The position numbers were made by a program, and so were the translations under genes. Source: SVEL01 sp045123575 (GTDB lineage Bacteria; Bacillota; Clostridia; Lachnospirales; Lachnospiraceae). From it: 40,063 nt of DNA. The notes under the pieces are model-generated. The model saw only the letters and a program-made list of their open reading frames with translations, ran no database searches and was not told the DNA's origin. Location of the stretch: assembly GCA_045123575.1 (NCBI GenBank), contig JBGVKG010000050.1:1-40063 (forward strand). The letters run 5' to 3'. Position 1 is the first letter of the stretch. Each line of letters starts with the position of its first letter. Below are positions 9,100 to 17,802 of this stretch, piece after piece.

Positions 9100-10353
9100 A
9101 TGGGGCTTTTCAATATTTTTAAAAAGAAGAAAAACAAAATAGACGACTTCTTTGATAAGGATAGCTTATATGGAATGGTTAATGTAGAATCTGACGGTGA
9201 CGTGGCAGATATGTATGAGCCACTAGATAGAGAACTTATAGACCAGGCAATGATAGAGGAAAAGCTTAATAATACTGCAAATGAGAAGAAGTCTTATGCG
9301 GAGCGATTATGTGAGCAGATTGTTATATGTTATCAAAAAGTAGATAGTTCAAAGATGGAATATAGGGCGGTAAATAATTACCTTGACGATTTACACAGGG
9401 TCGAAAATGCGGAGGAACCTATAAAGAGTGAGTTAGAGTACTACGCTAGACGTATAATCACACTTAGGGAAGACAAAAAGTCTATACGTGAAAATGCTAC
9501 GAAGATACCTGAGAGTAAATATATATATATGCAGCACCACGAGCATGAGATACAAGATATATTGAAGACTATATATGATGATGAGAAGGATTGTCAGCGA
9601 CTAAAAACTGATTTGAATCATATAGAGGGTGAAAAGGTGGCGTTAAAGTACGAGCAAAGAGATGCTAAACAAAAGCTAGATATTATGAGAAAGTTGGCGT
9701 TTATCGGCATGTTGGCAGCTGCCATAATTATAGTAATGCTATTGTTCACTATGACAACAACAGATGCGGATGTAGTAATGGGCATATATGGAGTTATAAT
9801 TGCTGCACTGATGGGAGGAGCGGCACTTATAGTATTACATCAGAAGTATACTGCGGAATTGCGTTTGACGGAACGTAAGATGAATAAGGCAGTAGGCCTT
9901 ATGAATAAGTACAAGCTTCTATATGTGAATGTGAAGAGCAGACTGGATTATCTATATGAAGTTCATGGTGTTAAAAGTTCTTATGAACTTAATGATTTGT
10001 GGAGGCTGTATCTTAATGCAAAGAAGGAGCATGAGGCATTTCATTTGAATTCTGATAACACTTATAAGTCTATAGAGGGACTTATAGCAGAGTTAGAAAA
10101 GCTTAAGATATATGACACTTCAGTATGGCCATCACAGGTAGATGCCATTGTTGATAGAAAAAAGATGGAAGAAATCAGAAATGCACTTAATAATAGAAGA
10201 GAAAGACTTAGACATGCCATTGATTTTAATACTACTAATATGGAGAATGCCAAACGTCAGATACACAATCTTATAGAGAAAAATCCATCGATGGCAAAGG
10301 AAATTATGGACATCCTTGATAAATATGAAAATGTATTAGAAGGGGATATTTAG
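9100..10353 (+). CDS. Membrane-anchored coiled-coil protein
   Basis: A 417-aa protein with a basic start (LFNIFKKKKNK), a long charged coiled coil to about residue 197, two transmembrane helices (about 199-221 and 227-249) joined by a short loop, and a second coiled-coil region to the end. Both coiled coils probably face the cytoplasm, since the loop is only a few residues. No catalytic motif is visible. AAGGAGG is ideally placed before the ATG, nine bases after the preceding stop. It is the only membrane protein of the four-gene set and could anchor the others, which is inference. Confidence 0.75.
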   Translation: MGLFNIFKKKKNKIDDFFDKDSLYGMVNVESDGDVADMYEPLDRELIDQAMIEEKLNNTANEKKSYAERLCEQIVICYQKVDSSKMEYRAVNNYLDDLHRVENAEEPIKSELEYYARRIITLREDKKSIRENATKIPESKYIYMQHHEHEIQDILKTIYDDEKDCQRLKTDLNHIEGEKVALKYEQRDAKQKLDIMRKLAFIGMLAAAIIIVMLLFTMTTTDADVVMGIYGVIIAALMGGAALIVLHQKYTAELRLTERKMNKAVGLMNKYKLLYVNVKSRLDYLYEVHGVKSSYELNDLWRLYLNAKKEHEAFHLNSDNTYKSIEGLIAELEKLKIYDTSVWPSQVDAIVDRKKMEEIRNALNNRRERLRHAIDFNTTNMENAKRQIHNLIEKNPSMAKEIMDILDKYENVLEGDI

Positions 10354-10382
10354 ATATTTGCTACTATACTAGGAGGTTTGAG

Positions 10383-10790
10383 ATGATAGAGTATATACAC
10401 AAGGTACAGTATTATGAGACTGATAAGATGGCTGTTGTTCATCATTCCAATTATATTAGATGGTTTGAGGAGGCTAGGGTTTATTGGTTAGCGCAGATTG
10501 GCTGTCCTATGGAGGATATAGAAACTGAGGATGTGGTTTCGCCAGTCATGTCAGTTACCTGTAATTATCATTCAATGGTTAGATTTGGCGACGAAGTAAT
10601 CGTTAGATTAAAAGTAAACAAATTTAATGGAATTAAGCTGGAAATAGAATATGAAATAGTAGATAAGAAAACAGGCGAGCTTAGAACGACAGGTTGTAGT
10701 GAACACTGCTTTATAGATGGTGCAGGTAAATTGCTGTCATTAAAGAAGCATAGACCAAACATATATGAGAAACTAGCAAAGAGTATGTAG
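10383..10790 (+). CDS. Acyl-CoA thioesterase, 4HBT/YbgC hotdog family
   Basis: A 135-aa single hotdog-fold thioesterase that hydrolyses acyl-CoA esters; the substrate cannot be told from sequence. The family signature is near the N-terminus: YYETDKMAVVHHSNYIRWF, with the Asp used for catalysis in this family at about residue 13. GDEVIVRLKV and the GELRTTGCSEHCFID strand pair are also typical. AGGAGG lies before the ATG. It closes the operon-like run beginning with rarA, 29 bases after the coiled-coil gene, and is followed by a strong hairpin. Confidence 0.88.
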   Translation: MIEYIHKVQYYETDKMAVVHHSNYIRWFEEARVYWLAQIGCPMEDIETEDVVSPVMSVTCNYHSMVRFGDEVIVRLKVNKFNGIKLEIEYEIVDKKTGELRTTGCSEHCFIDGAGKLLSLKKHRPNIYEKLAKSM

Positions 10791-10793
10791 GAG

Positions 10794-10826
10794 ACAGCGA
10801 GAAGTAGCATTGGTACTTCTCGCTGT
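10794..10826 (+). terminator. Hairpin terminator after the thioesterase
   Basis: A perfect 13-bp stem (ACAGCGAGAAGTA/TACTTCTCGCTGT) with a 7-nt loop lies three bases after the stop. The T-run is weak (TGTT), so termination may be partial. Confidence 0.7.
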
Positions 10827-10938
10827 TGTTAAATATAAGTAGTCAATATTTCTTGTTTCTTACGCTTATAATATCTGTAGAGTGGTAGCTAAATGATATA
10901 TATATGCTTTTGTACCTAATTTAGAACAATCAAAAATA

Positions 10939-10967
10939 TTGACTTGTATACAATATTCACATATAAT
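10939..10967 (+). promoter_or_regulatory. Sigma-A promoter of pflB
   Basis: TTGACT (10939-10944), a 17-base spacer and TATAAT (10962-10967) make a near-consensus promoter. The start should be near 10974, giving a leader of about 140 bases before pflB. It fits the high expression suggested by the gene's codon choice. Confidence 0.8.
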
Positions 10968-11117
10968 GAATTTGTATTAAAGATATATGTAACTGTCGTT
11001 TTATAGACCAAAGTTTTCTAAAAAGATTTTGATAATGTACTTAAAAAATAAGAAAACTTTAAATGGTCAGCGACTCAAATACAATTATAAAATATTAAAC
11101 AGGAGGAAAACAGTAAC

Positions 11118-13211
11118 ATGAGAAGAGAAATGATGCCTGAATGGGCAGGATTTGTTGACGGTAAGTGGTCACAGGAAATCAACGTAAGAGATTTCATCCA
11201 GAAGAACTATAATCCATATGAAGGGGACAAGGAGTTCTTAGCTGGACCAACACAGGCTACAACTGACTTATGGAATCAGGTTTTAGAGTTATCTAAGCAG
11301 GAGAGAGAGAACGGCGGTGTTATCGATATGGACACTAAGGTTCCATCTACAATCACATCACATGCAGCTGCTTACTTAAATAAGGATACAGAGACTATCG
11401 TTGGTTTCCAGACAGATAAGCCTTTAAAGAGAGCTTTCATGCCATTTGGTGGTATCCGTACAGCTGTTACAGCATGTAAGTCTTATGGTTACGAAGTTGA
11501 CCCTGAGATCATAAATGTATTTACAAACTGGAGAAAGACACATAATCAGGGTGTATTCGAGATTTACACACCAGAGATGAGATTAGCTAGACATGCTCAT
11601 ATCATCACAGGTCTTCCAGATGCTTACGGTAGAGGACGTATTATCGGTGACTACAGAAGAGTTGCACTTTACGGTGTAGACAGACTTATCGAGGATAAGA
11701 TGGCTCAGCACGCTTCAGTAGTAGGCGATATGACAGAGGAAATCTGCAGACTTCGTGAGGAGTTAGCTGATCAGGTTTCAGCATTAAAGGAATTAAAGAA
11801 GTTAGGTGAGATCTACGGTTACGATATCTCTAAGCCAGCTACAGACGTTAAGGAAGCTATCCAGTGGACATACTTTGGTTACCTTGCTGCTGTTAAGGAG
11901 CAGAACGGTGCTGCTATGTCACTTGGTCGTACATCTACATTCCTTGATGTATACGCTGAGAGAGACCTTGCTGCTGGCAAGTATACAGAGGAGCAGATTC
12001 AGGAGTTCGTTGATCACTTCATCATGAAGCTTCGTATGGTTAGATTTGCTCGTATCCCAGAGTACAACGCATTATTCGCTGGTGACCCTACATGGGTAAC
12101 TGAGGTACTTGGTGGTATCGGTATCGATGGACGTTCTATGGTAACAAAGATGTCTTACAGATATTTAAATACACTTGACAACTTAGGAACATCTCCAGAG
12201 CCAAACATGACAGTTCTTTGGTCTACAAGACTTCCTGAGAACTGGAAGAGATACTGTGCAGAGATGTCAATCAAGTCATCATCTATCCAGTACGAGAATG
12301 ATGATATGATGAGAGTAACTCACGGTGATGATTACGCAATTGCTTGTTGTGTATCTTCAATGAGAGTTGGTAAGGAAATGCAGTTCTTCGGAGCTAGAGC
12401 AAACCTCGCTAAGTGTCTCCTTTACGCTATCAACGGTGGTGTTGATGAGAAGACATTTGAGCAGATCGGTCCTAAGTACAGACCAGTTACAACAGAGTAC
12501 CTTGATTACGATGATGTACAGGCTAAGTTCCACGATATGATGGAGTGGTTAGCAGGTCTTTACGTTCAGACACTTAACTGCATCCACTATATGCATGATA
12601 AGTACTGCTACGAGAAGTTACAGATGGCTCTTCATGATAGAGATGTAACAAGATGGTTCGCAACAGGTATCGCTGGTCTTTCAGTAGTTGCAGACTCACT
12701 TAGTGCTATTAAGTACGCTAAGGTTAAGTGTGTAAGAAACGAGCAGGGTATCGTAGTTGATTACGAGATAGAGGGAGATTTCCCTAAGTATGGTAACAAT
12801 GATGACAGAGTTGACCAGTTAGCTGTAGAGCTTGTTGATGACTTCATGAACATGATCAGAAAGCATCCAACATACAGAAAGGCTGTTCCTACAATGTCTA
12901 TCCTTACTATCACATCAAATGTTGCTTATGGTAAGAATACAGGTAGCACACCAGATGGTAGAAAGGCAGGTATCCCACTTGCTCCTGGTGCTAACCCAAT
13001 GCACGGCCGTGATGAGAACGGTGCTTTAGCATCATTATCATCAGTAGCTAAGCTTCCATTTGACAATGCTCAGGATGGTATCTCTAACACATTTACAATC
13101 CTTCCAGATGCACTTGGTAAGGATGCTACATTCACAGTTCTTGGCGACCTTGATATCGAGCTTACAGAAGAGCAGATAAAGAACGCTGAAGGCGGATGTG
13201 GATGCTGCTAG
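11118..13211 (+). CDS. pflB: Pyruvate formate-lyase core subunit lacking the glycyl-radical domain
   Basis: A 697-aa formate C-acetyltransferase that cleaves pyruvate with CoA to acetyl-CoA and formate. The catalytic cysteine pair is present as Cys410-Cys411 in IACCVSSM. Other PFL blocks are visible, including MPFGGIRTA, NWRKTHNQGVFEIYTPEMR and NTGSTPDGRKAG. The protein stops where other PFLs enter the glycyl-radical domain. After LPDALGKD it has a short acidic stretch and ends in GGCGCC, with no RVSGYAV motif. That domain is encoded by the next gene, so the enzyme is split. AGGAGG precedes the start. No PFL-activating enzyme gene is in the window. Codon use is strongly biased, as in highly expressed genes. 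Confidence 0.93.
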   Translation: MRREMMPEWAGFVDGKWSQEINVRDFIQKNYNPYEGDKEFLAGPTQATTDLWNQVLELSKQERENGGVIDMDTKVPSTITSHAAAYLNKDTETIVGFQTDKPLKRAFMPFGGIRTAVTACKSYGYEVDPEIINVFTNWRKTHNQGVFEIYTPEMRLARHAHIITGLPDAYGRGRIIGDYRRVALYGVDRLIEDKMAQHASVVGDMTEEICRLREELADQVSALKELKKLGEIYGYDISKPATDVKEAIQWTYFGYLAAVKEQNGAAMSLGRTSTFLDVYAERDLAAGKYTEEQIQEFVDHFIMKLRMVRFARIPEYNALFAGDPTWVTEVLGGIGIDGRSMVTKMSYRYLNTLDNLGTSPEPNMTVLWSTRLPENWKRYCAEMSIKSSSIQYENDDMMRVTHGDDYAIACCVSSMRVGKEMQFFGARANLAKCLLYAINGGVDEKTFEQIGPKYRPVTTEYLDYDDVQAKFHDMMEWLAGLYVQTLNCIHYMHDKYCYEKLQMALHDRDVTRWFATGIAGLSVVADSLSAIKYAKVKCVRNEQGIVVDYEIEGDFPKYGNNDDRVDQLAVELVDDFMNMIRKHPTYRKAVPTMSILTITSNVAYGKNTGSTPDGRKAGIPLAPGANPMHGRDENGALASLSSVAKLPFDNAQDGISNTFTILPDALGKDATFTVLGDLDIELTEEQIKNAEGGCGCC

Positions 13212-13279
13212 TCAGATAATTTGAAATATTAGTTTTGATTACACATAAAAAATATTTATTGTAAAAGGAGGAACCAACT

Positions 13280-13522
13280 ATGGTAGTAACAGAAGCACAG
13301 AAGGACAACTTAGTTTCAATGCTTGATGGATATGTAGAGAAGGGTGGACATCACCTTAACGTAAACGTTCTTGTAAGAGAGACATTACTCGATGCTCAGC
13401 AGCATCCAGAGAAGTACCCTCAGCTTACAATCCGTGTATCAGGATACGCTGTAAACTTCATTAAGCTTACAAAAGAGCAGCAGGATGACGTTATAGCACG
13501 TACATTCCATAGCAATATATAA
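13280..13522 (+). CDS. grcA: Separate glycyl-radical domain of pyruvate formate-lyase (GrcA/YfiD-like)
   Basis: An 80-aa protein equal to the C-terminal domain of PFL. Residues 7-48 match the conserved helix region (GGHHLNVNVLVRETLLDA), and 49-60 hold QLTIRVSGYAVNF, with the radical glycine at Gly55. Its own AAAGGAGG lies before the ATG, 68 bases after the pflB stop and in another frame, so this is a real gene boundary. In enterobacteria the homologous GrcA/YfiD repairs PFL broken by oxygen; here the partner lacks the domain altogether, so this protein is probably an obligate subunit. The activating enzyme would have to install the radical on this small protein. The two genes share one promoter and terminator. 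Confidence 0.92.
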   Translation: MVVTEAQKDNLVSMLDGYVEKGGHHLNVNVLVRETLLDAQQHPEKYPQLTIRVSGYAVNFIKLTKEQQDDVIARTFHSNI

Positions 13523-13561
13523 TGTAGCGAAGACTTTTCGCAGACGACAAAAATAAAAAAT

Positions 13562-13616
13562 AAGCTACAACCGTGCAAGCTTGCTTGTAAACGGTTGTAG
13601 CTTGTTTTTTATTTTT
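13562..13616. terminator. Bidirectional terminator between pfl genes and the convergent gene
   Basis: A perfect 13-bp stem AAGCTACAACCGT/ACGGTTGTAGCTT (13562-13574, 13591-13603) is followed by GTTTTTTATTTTT and preceded by an A-run (AAAAATAAAAAA). It can therefore act on both strands. Confidence 0.88.
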
Positions 13617-13617
13617 A

Positions 13618-13789
13618 CCGGACGAATGTCCGGTAGCGAGATGAAGCGAAGCGAAATCGAGCTAGTCTGCGGACGAATGTCCGGTAGCGAGATGAAGCCT
13701 TGACCAAAGTTACGAAGTAACTTTGCTGAAAAAACTAAAAGCATAGAAAATGTAAAAAGGTCATAGCGAAATCGAGCTAGTCTGCGGAC
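13618..13789. repeat. Intergenic repeat patch
   Basis: CGGACGAATGTCCGGTAGCG and the next 9 bases occur twice (13619-13647 and 13670-13698). A second 25-base unit beginning AGCGAAATCGAGCTAGTCTG also occurs twice (13650-13674 and 13765-13789). The first unit starts with a small palindrome CCGGAC-GAATGTCCGG. A 9-bp inverted repeat, CAAAGTTAC-GAA-GTAACTTTG, sits at 13705-13725. No reading frame or transposase is associated. Confidence 0.7.
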
Positions 13790-13790
13790 A

Positions 13791-15209
13791 TTATTTTCTT
13801 TTTACTAAAACTGTTATGATGCCCATGATACCGCCGAAACCAATCCAACAGAAGACTAGGCATATCCACCAAGGTATCTCCGTAATCATAGAAGGTATAA
13901 CCTCAGGTTGACCGAATAATAAGGCGCATAATGCAGCCATAGCTATGAAAGCAACAGTCATAAAGATTCCAAACAGACCTCCCATTATAATGAAGATTGA
14001 TAAGAATAATCTTAAATATGATATATCAACGCTAGTAAGTTGAATGCTTTCTTCTTTTGAGAGCTTTTTAAGTTCAGCTCTCTTAGTAGCTATATGAATA
14101 TAGGTTTCTAGGTTGTGTGATGATATATTATTGTCATTATCAGTATCTTGGAAACATTCTTCATATGTAACGGTGTTGAAGAAACGTCGACCTTTACCTT
14201 TGAAGGTACAAGCATATATATCACTTGAAATGTTCTGTTTGCGTAGCATTTCAGTTCCGCATAGGAATTGAATGGATATATGCTCGTTGAAGTAATCTTC
14301 TGTACAGTGAATACGGAAGATGACATTTTTCTCATGTCCTACAAAGTAACTTAAATCGTAGCTTTCAGCCAGATGTAGGCTAGTTATTTTGCCATGTTTA
14401 ACAAAGTCAGGATATGTGCCCAAGTAGCCATATTGTTCCATCAGCTTTTGTATCTCGATGCGTTTCTCTTCAAGTTGCTCCTTAGTGCAGTAGAAGTTTA
14501 TCCTAGATGGGTATGAGGCTTGCGATTCAACTATGAGATTGTATAGGTGACGCCAAAGAGGCTCATATTTTATGTTGTTTAAAGTACTTATATAGGAGTC
14601 TTTGAGTCTATGTATCTTTTTATAGTTTTCATACTCACTGGCTATTTTATCAAGAGGGGCAAGGAGTTCATCATAATGCATATGGCGTATGCATTCCTTG
14701 AGAAGGGGAAACTTAAGGTTTTGATACTCTTCTGGAATACGTGCCCAGTAGCATAGCTGACATAATTCACTAAGGAGAGGCATCAATGCTTTCTCTTTAT
14801 CATTGAGATAATCTCCTGGTAAATAATATTTATCTAGGATAACGCTGGCAATAGAAAATAGATGAAGCCAAGGCGATGTCATAAATGGCTGTTCGGTAGC
14901 ATTAAATACATTGATATTTACTATGGCATCAGTGAAGCTTATAGCGAAGGGGTCATCATATATGTCATCATCCCAATTGTTTTTAGTGCCTTTTAGGATA
15001 TATGTATTATCTTCTTTCTCTATTAGTGAATCTTTAGAGAAGCATAGACAGTCATAGTTATCAGGTATGCATGTAGCATTCCTTAATGTGATGGACCATG
15101 TGTAAGCAGAGCCGCTAACAATTTCAAGAATAGCGTCATTATCTTCTGTTGTGATAATGTTACTGTATAATTCTTCATTTTCACATAAGTATTTTAGTGT
15201 TCGTTTCAT
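13791..15209 (-). CDS. Uncharacterised protein with two C-terminal membrane helices
   Basis: About 472 aa. I do not recognise it with confidence; it may belong to the clostridial DUF3878 group, a weak memory. I place the start at the second ATG (MKRTLKYL) because GGAGG lies eight bases before it; the ATG 15 bases upstream overlaps that site. Residues 1-110 look beta-rich (SGSAYTWSITLRNATCI), 120-250 are helical, and about 255-390 are mixed. Two hydrophobic segments near 400-430 and 440-467, split by an EVIPSM loop, end in KRK. It is a single-gene unit, converges on the pfl terminator and diverges from a SpoIID-like gene. Confidence 0.65.
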   Translation of the reverse strand: MKRTLKYLCENEELYSNIITTEDNDAILEIVSGSAYTWSITLRNATCIPDNYDCLCFSKDSLIEKEDNTYILKGTKNNWDDDIYDDPFAISFTDAIVNINVFNATEQPFMTSPWLHLFSIASVILDKYYLPGDYLNDKEKALMPLLSELCQLCYWARIPEEYQNLKFPLLKECIRHMHYDELLAPLDKIASEYENYKKIHRLKDSYISTLNNIKYEPLWRHLYNLIVESQASYPSRINFYCTKEQLEEKRIEIQKLMEQYGYLGTYPDFVKHGKITSLHLAESYDLSYFVGHEKNVIFRIHCTEDYFNEHISIQFLCGTEMLRKQNISSDIYACTFKGKGRRFFNTVTYEECFQDTDNDNNISSHNLETYIHIATKRAELKKLSKEESIQLTSVDISYLRLFLSIFIIMGGLFGIFMTVAFIAMAALCALLFGQPEVIPSMITEIPWWICLVFCWIGFGGIMGIITVLVKRK

Positions 15210-15379
15210 CTTTATATCCTCCATTTAAGAAGATATTACCATATTTATCTTATTTATAAAAGTTGAATCCCGAATTAACTTTATGATAGTTATAGATGAT
15301 TCACATATTATTAGGATTATAATTCATTAAAACAAAACTTCGCGAATATACATATAAAAAAGCTTATTAGAGGACTAAT

Positions 15380-16609
15380 ATGCCTAATACAGGAAAACTG
15401 CAAATAAACGTTACAAGTAATGTAAACATCCCTATTGAGAGTGCAACTATAAATCTTACATATGCTGGTCAGCCAGATAATGTTATAGAGGTTCTAAGAA
15501 CAAATAATTCAGGTCAGACAGATAGTATAGATCTAGCTGCGCCGCCAGTAGACCTTAGCTTGACGAAGGATAATATTATCCAGCCGTATTCGGAGTATTC
15601 AATCTATGTAACTGCGGAAGGATATGAACCGGTAGACATATCTGGTATAGAGATATTGACAGATACGGCATCAGTGCAGGAGGTTAAGCTTACGCCTGCT
15701 ACAGCAACAGGGTCAGGTAGTGATATTGTAATACCTGCACACACATTGTATGGTGTATATCCACCTAAGATTGCAGAGGATGAGATAAAGCCTATGGATG
15801 AAAGTGGAGAGATTGTACTTAGCAGAGTGGTAGTGCCAGAGACTATAATAGTTCATGATGGCTCACCGTCAGACAATACAGCTAAGAATTATTATGTGCC
15901 ATTTAGAGATTATATAAAGAATGTGGCAAGTAGTGAGATATATGCCACTTGGCCAGATTCAACTATAACTGCAAATGTATTGGCTATATTGTCATTTACT
16001 TTGAACCGTGTGTATACAGAATGGTACAGAAACAAAGGGTACGAGTTTACTATTACTTCGTCTACCGCTTACGACCACAAGTGGATATACGGCAGGAACA
16101 TATATGACAACATTTCTTTAGTAGTGGATGAGATATTTGACCAGTATTTATCTAGACCAGGTGTAAAGCAACCTATCCTTACACAATATTGTGATGGCAA
16201 GAGAGTTCAGTGTCCAAACTGGATGACTCAGTGGGGCTCTAAGGATTTGGGAGACAGAGGTTATACTCCTATAGAGATTATCAGATATTTCTATGGGGAT
16301 GATATGTATATAAATACTGCTGAAGCTATATCAGGTATTCCGTCCTCATGGCCGGGCTATAATCTAACAGTGGGTAGTAGTGGAGCAAAGGTCCGTCAGA
16401 TGCAGGAACAGTTGGATGAGGTGGCAAGGGTGTATCCGTCTATCAGACGTATCACACCGGATGGAATATATGGCAATGCCACAAGAGAGTCTGTCAGAGA
16501 GTTTCAGAGTGTATTTGGTCTGCCAGTGACAGGTATAGTGGACTTTAGAACATGGTATAAGATAAGTCAGATATATGTGGGAGTCACAAGGATAGCGGAG
16601 CTTAATTAG
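15380..16609 (+). CDS. SpoIID-like protein with peptidoglycan-binding domain
   Basis: A 409-aa protein with three parts. Residues about 1-115 form a carboxypeptidase-regulatory-like beta domain (VNIPIESATINLTYAG). Residues about 155-320 resemble the SpoIID/LytB fold, with VPFRDYIKNVASSEIYATWP followed by a helix where SpoIID has the AQAVAARTYA stretch. Residues about 330-405 are a classic peptidoglycan-binding-1 domain (LTVGSSGAKVRQMQEQL, DGIYGNATRESVREFQ). There is no signal peptide or membrane helix, which is odd for a wall protein; relatives are annotated as peptidoglycan-binding proteins in Clostridia. The start has only AGAGGA upstream. Lytic activity on the spore cortex or wall is inference. 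Confidence 0.75.
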   Translation: MPNTGKLQINVTSNVNIPIESATINLTYAGQPDNVIEVLRTNNSGQTDSIDLAAPPVDLSLTKDNIIQPYSEYSIYVTAEGYEPVDISGIEILTDTASVQEVKLTPATATGSGSDIVIPAHTLYGVYPPKIAEDEIKPMDESGEIVLSRVVVPETIIVHDGSPSDNTAKNYYVPFRDYIKNVASSEIYATWPDSTITANVLAILSFTLNRVYTEWYRNKGYEFTITSSTAYDHKWIYGRNIYDNISLVVDEIFDQYLSRPGVKQPILTQYCDGKRVQCPNWMTQWGSKDLGDRGYTPIEIIRYFYGDDMYINTAEAISGIPSSWPGYNLTVGSSGAKVRQMQEQLDEVARVYPSIRRITPDGIYGNATRESVREFQSVFGLPVTGIVDFRTWYKISQIYVGVTRIAELN

Positions 16610-16621
16610 GAGGGATATATA

Positions 16622-16984
16622 ATGAAGAGAAATATTATACAGGTGCTAAAGGCTACTATTGTGGTGGCAGTTGTTACGATACTGATGTTATTACTGCTTA
16701 GTTTGATGCTTTTTAAACTGAATCTGTCTGATACGGTTGTGATGGTAGGCATATATATCATATATGTGGTGGCAAACTTTATCGGCGGCCTAATTATAGG
16801 TAAGGTAAAGGGAGAACGGAAATTTATGTGGGGAATGGTAGTAGGAATGGTGTTCTTTGTGACATTAAGTATCATATCCCTTATAGTTACAGGAGAGATG
16901 TATGGAAGTGGTGCTAAGGCAATTGGTGCTTTGGTGGCATGTGTGCTTGGCGGTATGGCCGGAGGTATGGTGGCAAAGGGATAG
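16622..16984 (+). CDS. Small membrane protein, TIGR04086-like
   Basis: A 120-aa protein with four transmembrane helices (about 9-30, 35-58, 66-88, 95-118) and a basic start. The GGLIIGKVKGERKFMWGM segment and GGMAGG near the end fit the clostridial TIGR04086 family, whose function is unknown. AGGAGGG precedes the ATG, 12 bases after the previous gene, so both are probably co-transcribed. Confidence 0.75.
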   Translation: MKRNIIQVLKATIVVAVVTILMLLLLSLMLFKLNLSDTVVMVGIYIIYVVANFIGGLIIGKVKGERKFMWGMVVGMVFFVTLSIISLIVTGEMYGSGAKAIGALVACVLGGMAGGMVAKG

Positions 16985-17007
16985 AGTGCTTGTAATAAAA
17001 AATCAAG

Positions 17008-17036
17008 TTGTCAAATGAAAAAAAGATATATATAAT
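17008..17036 (+). promoter_or_regulatory. Promoter of the two-component system
   Basis: TTGTCA (17008-17013), a 17-base spacer and TATAAT (17031-17036) lie about 30 bases before the response regulator start. Confidence 0.75.
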
Positions 17037-17066
17037 GACCAAGTAATAAATATTTAGGAGACTAGT

Positions 17067-17801
17067 ATGCTAAAGATAGCTATATGCGATGATGAAAAAA
17101 AGTACATAGATGACATAGAAATGATACTGAATAAATATGGTATGACAGCATCTATGGAGATGAATATAGAAACTTATACAGACGGATATGAATTAGTAAA
17201 AAGAGTTAATGATGATGTTAAATACAACATTATATTTTTGGATATAGAGATGAATAACATAAACGGTATTGAGCTTGCAGAAAAGATACGTGACAAAGAT
17301 ATGCACGTTCCTATCGTTTATGTTACAAGTCACCAAGATTATTGGAAGCAGGCGTATAAGGTTCATGCTTTTCAGTTTGTTGTTAAACCTATTACGGAGG
17401 ATGAAATTTTCTCAGTAATAGATGATTTGATGTCAATATATGAAAGCGATAATGAGAATAAAGTTATACTAAAGTGTGAAGAAGAAACTATATATGCCAA
17501 GCAGAGTGATATTCTATATTTCTATATAGAAAAAAAGAAAACAGTACATACAAAGATATGTGATAAGAAATATATAGTGAAGGAAAATCTAAGGGATATA
17601 TATGAAAAGTTAAATAAAGAAGATTTTTATCCATCACATAAGAGCTGTTTGGTTAATTTTAACCATATAAAGAAATTGGAAAATGGTTATGACATTATAA
17701 TGGAAGATGGCGAGTTTATGCCACTAGCACAGAATAAGAAAGCTGATTTTATGGACAAGCTAACAGACCATTATATACGAACAGTGAATGGCAGGAGGTA
17801 G
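17067..17801 (+). CDS. LytTR response regulator (AgrA type)
   Basis: A 244-aa regulator. The receiver domain (1-120) has the acidic pair CDDE, phosphoacceptor Asp59 in IFLDIEM, Thr in YVTSH and Lys in FVVKPI. The LytTR DNA-binding domain (about 135-240) shows the family segment FYPSHKSCLVNFNHIKKL. It would bind short direct repeats and activate a nearby promoter. It overlaps the ribosome site of the GHKL kinase gene, so the two are translated together. By position its likely target is the promoter of the peptide/ABC genes at 19.1 kb. Confidence 0.92.
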   Translation: MLKIAICDDEKKYIDDIEMILNKYGMTASMEMNIETYTDGYELVKRVNDDVKYNIIFLDIEMNNINGIELAEKIRDKDMHVPIVYVTSHQDYWKQAYKVHAFQFVVKPITEDEIFSVIDDLMSIYESDNENKVILKCEEETIYAKQSDILYFYIEKKKTVHTKICDKKYIVKENLRDIYEKLNKEDFYPSHKSCLVNFNHIKKLENGYDIIMEDGEFMPLAQNKKADFMDKLTDHYIRTVNGRR

Positions 17802-17802
17802 G

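Noticed and set aside
13212..13279. Frameshift or sequencing error splitting one PFL gene
   Set aside because: The gap has a new AAAGGAGG and ATG, the core has its own non-homologous end, and the small gene starts within the conserved domain border.
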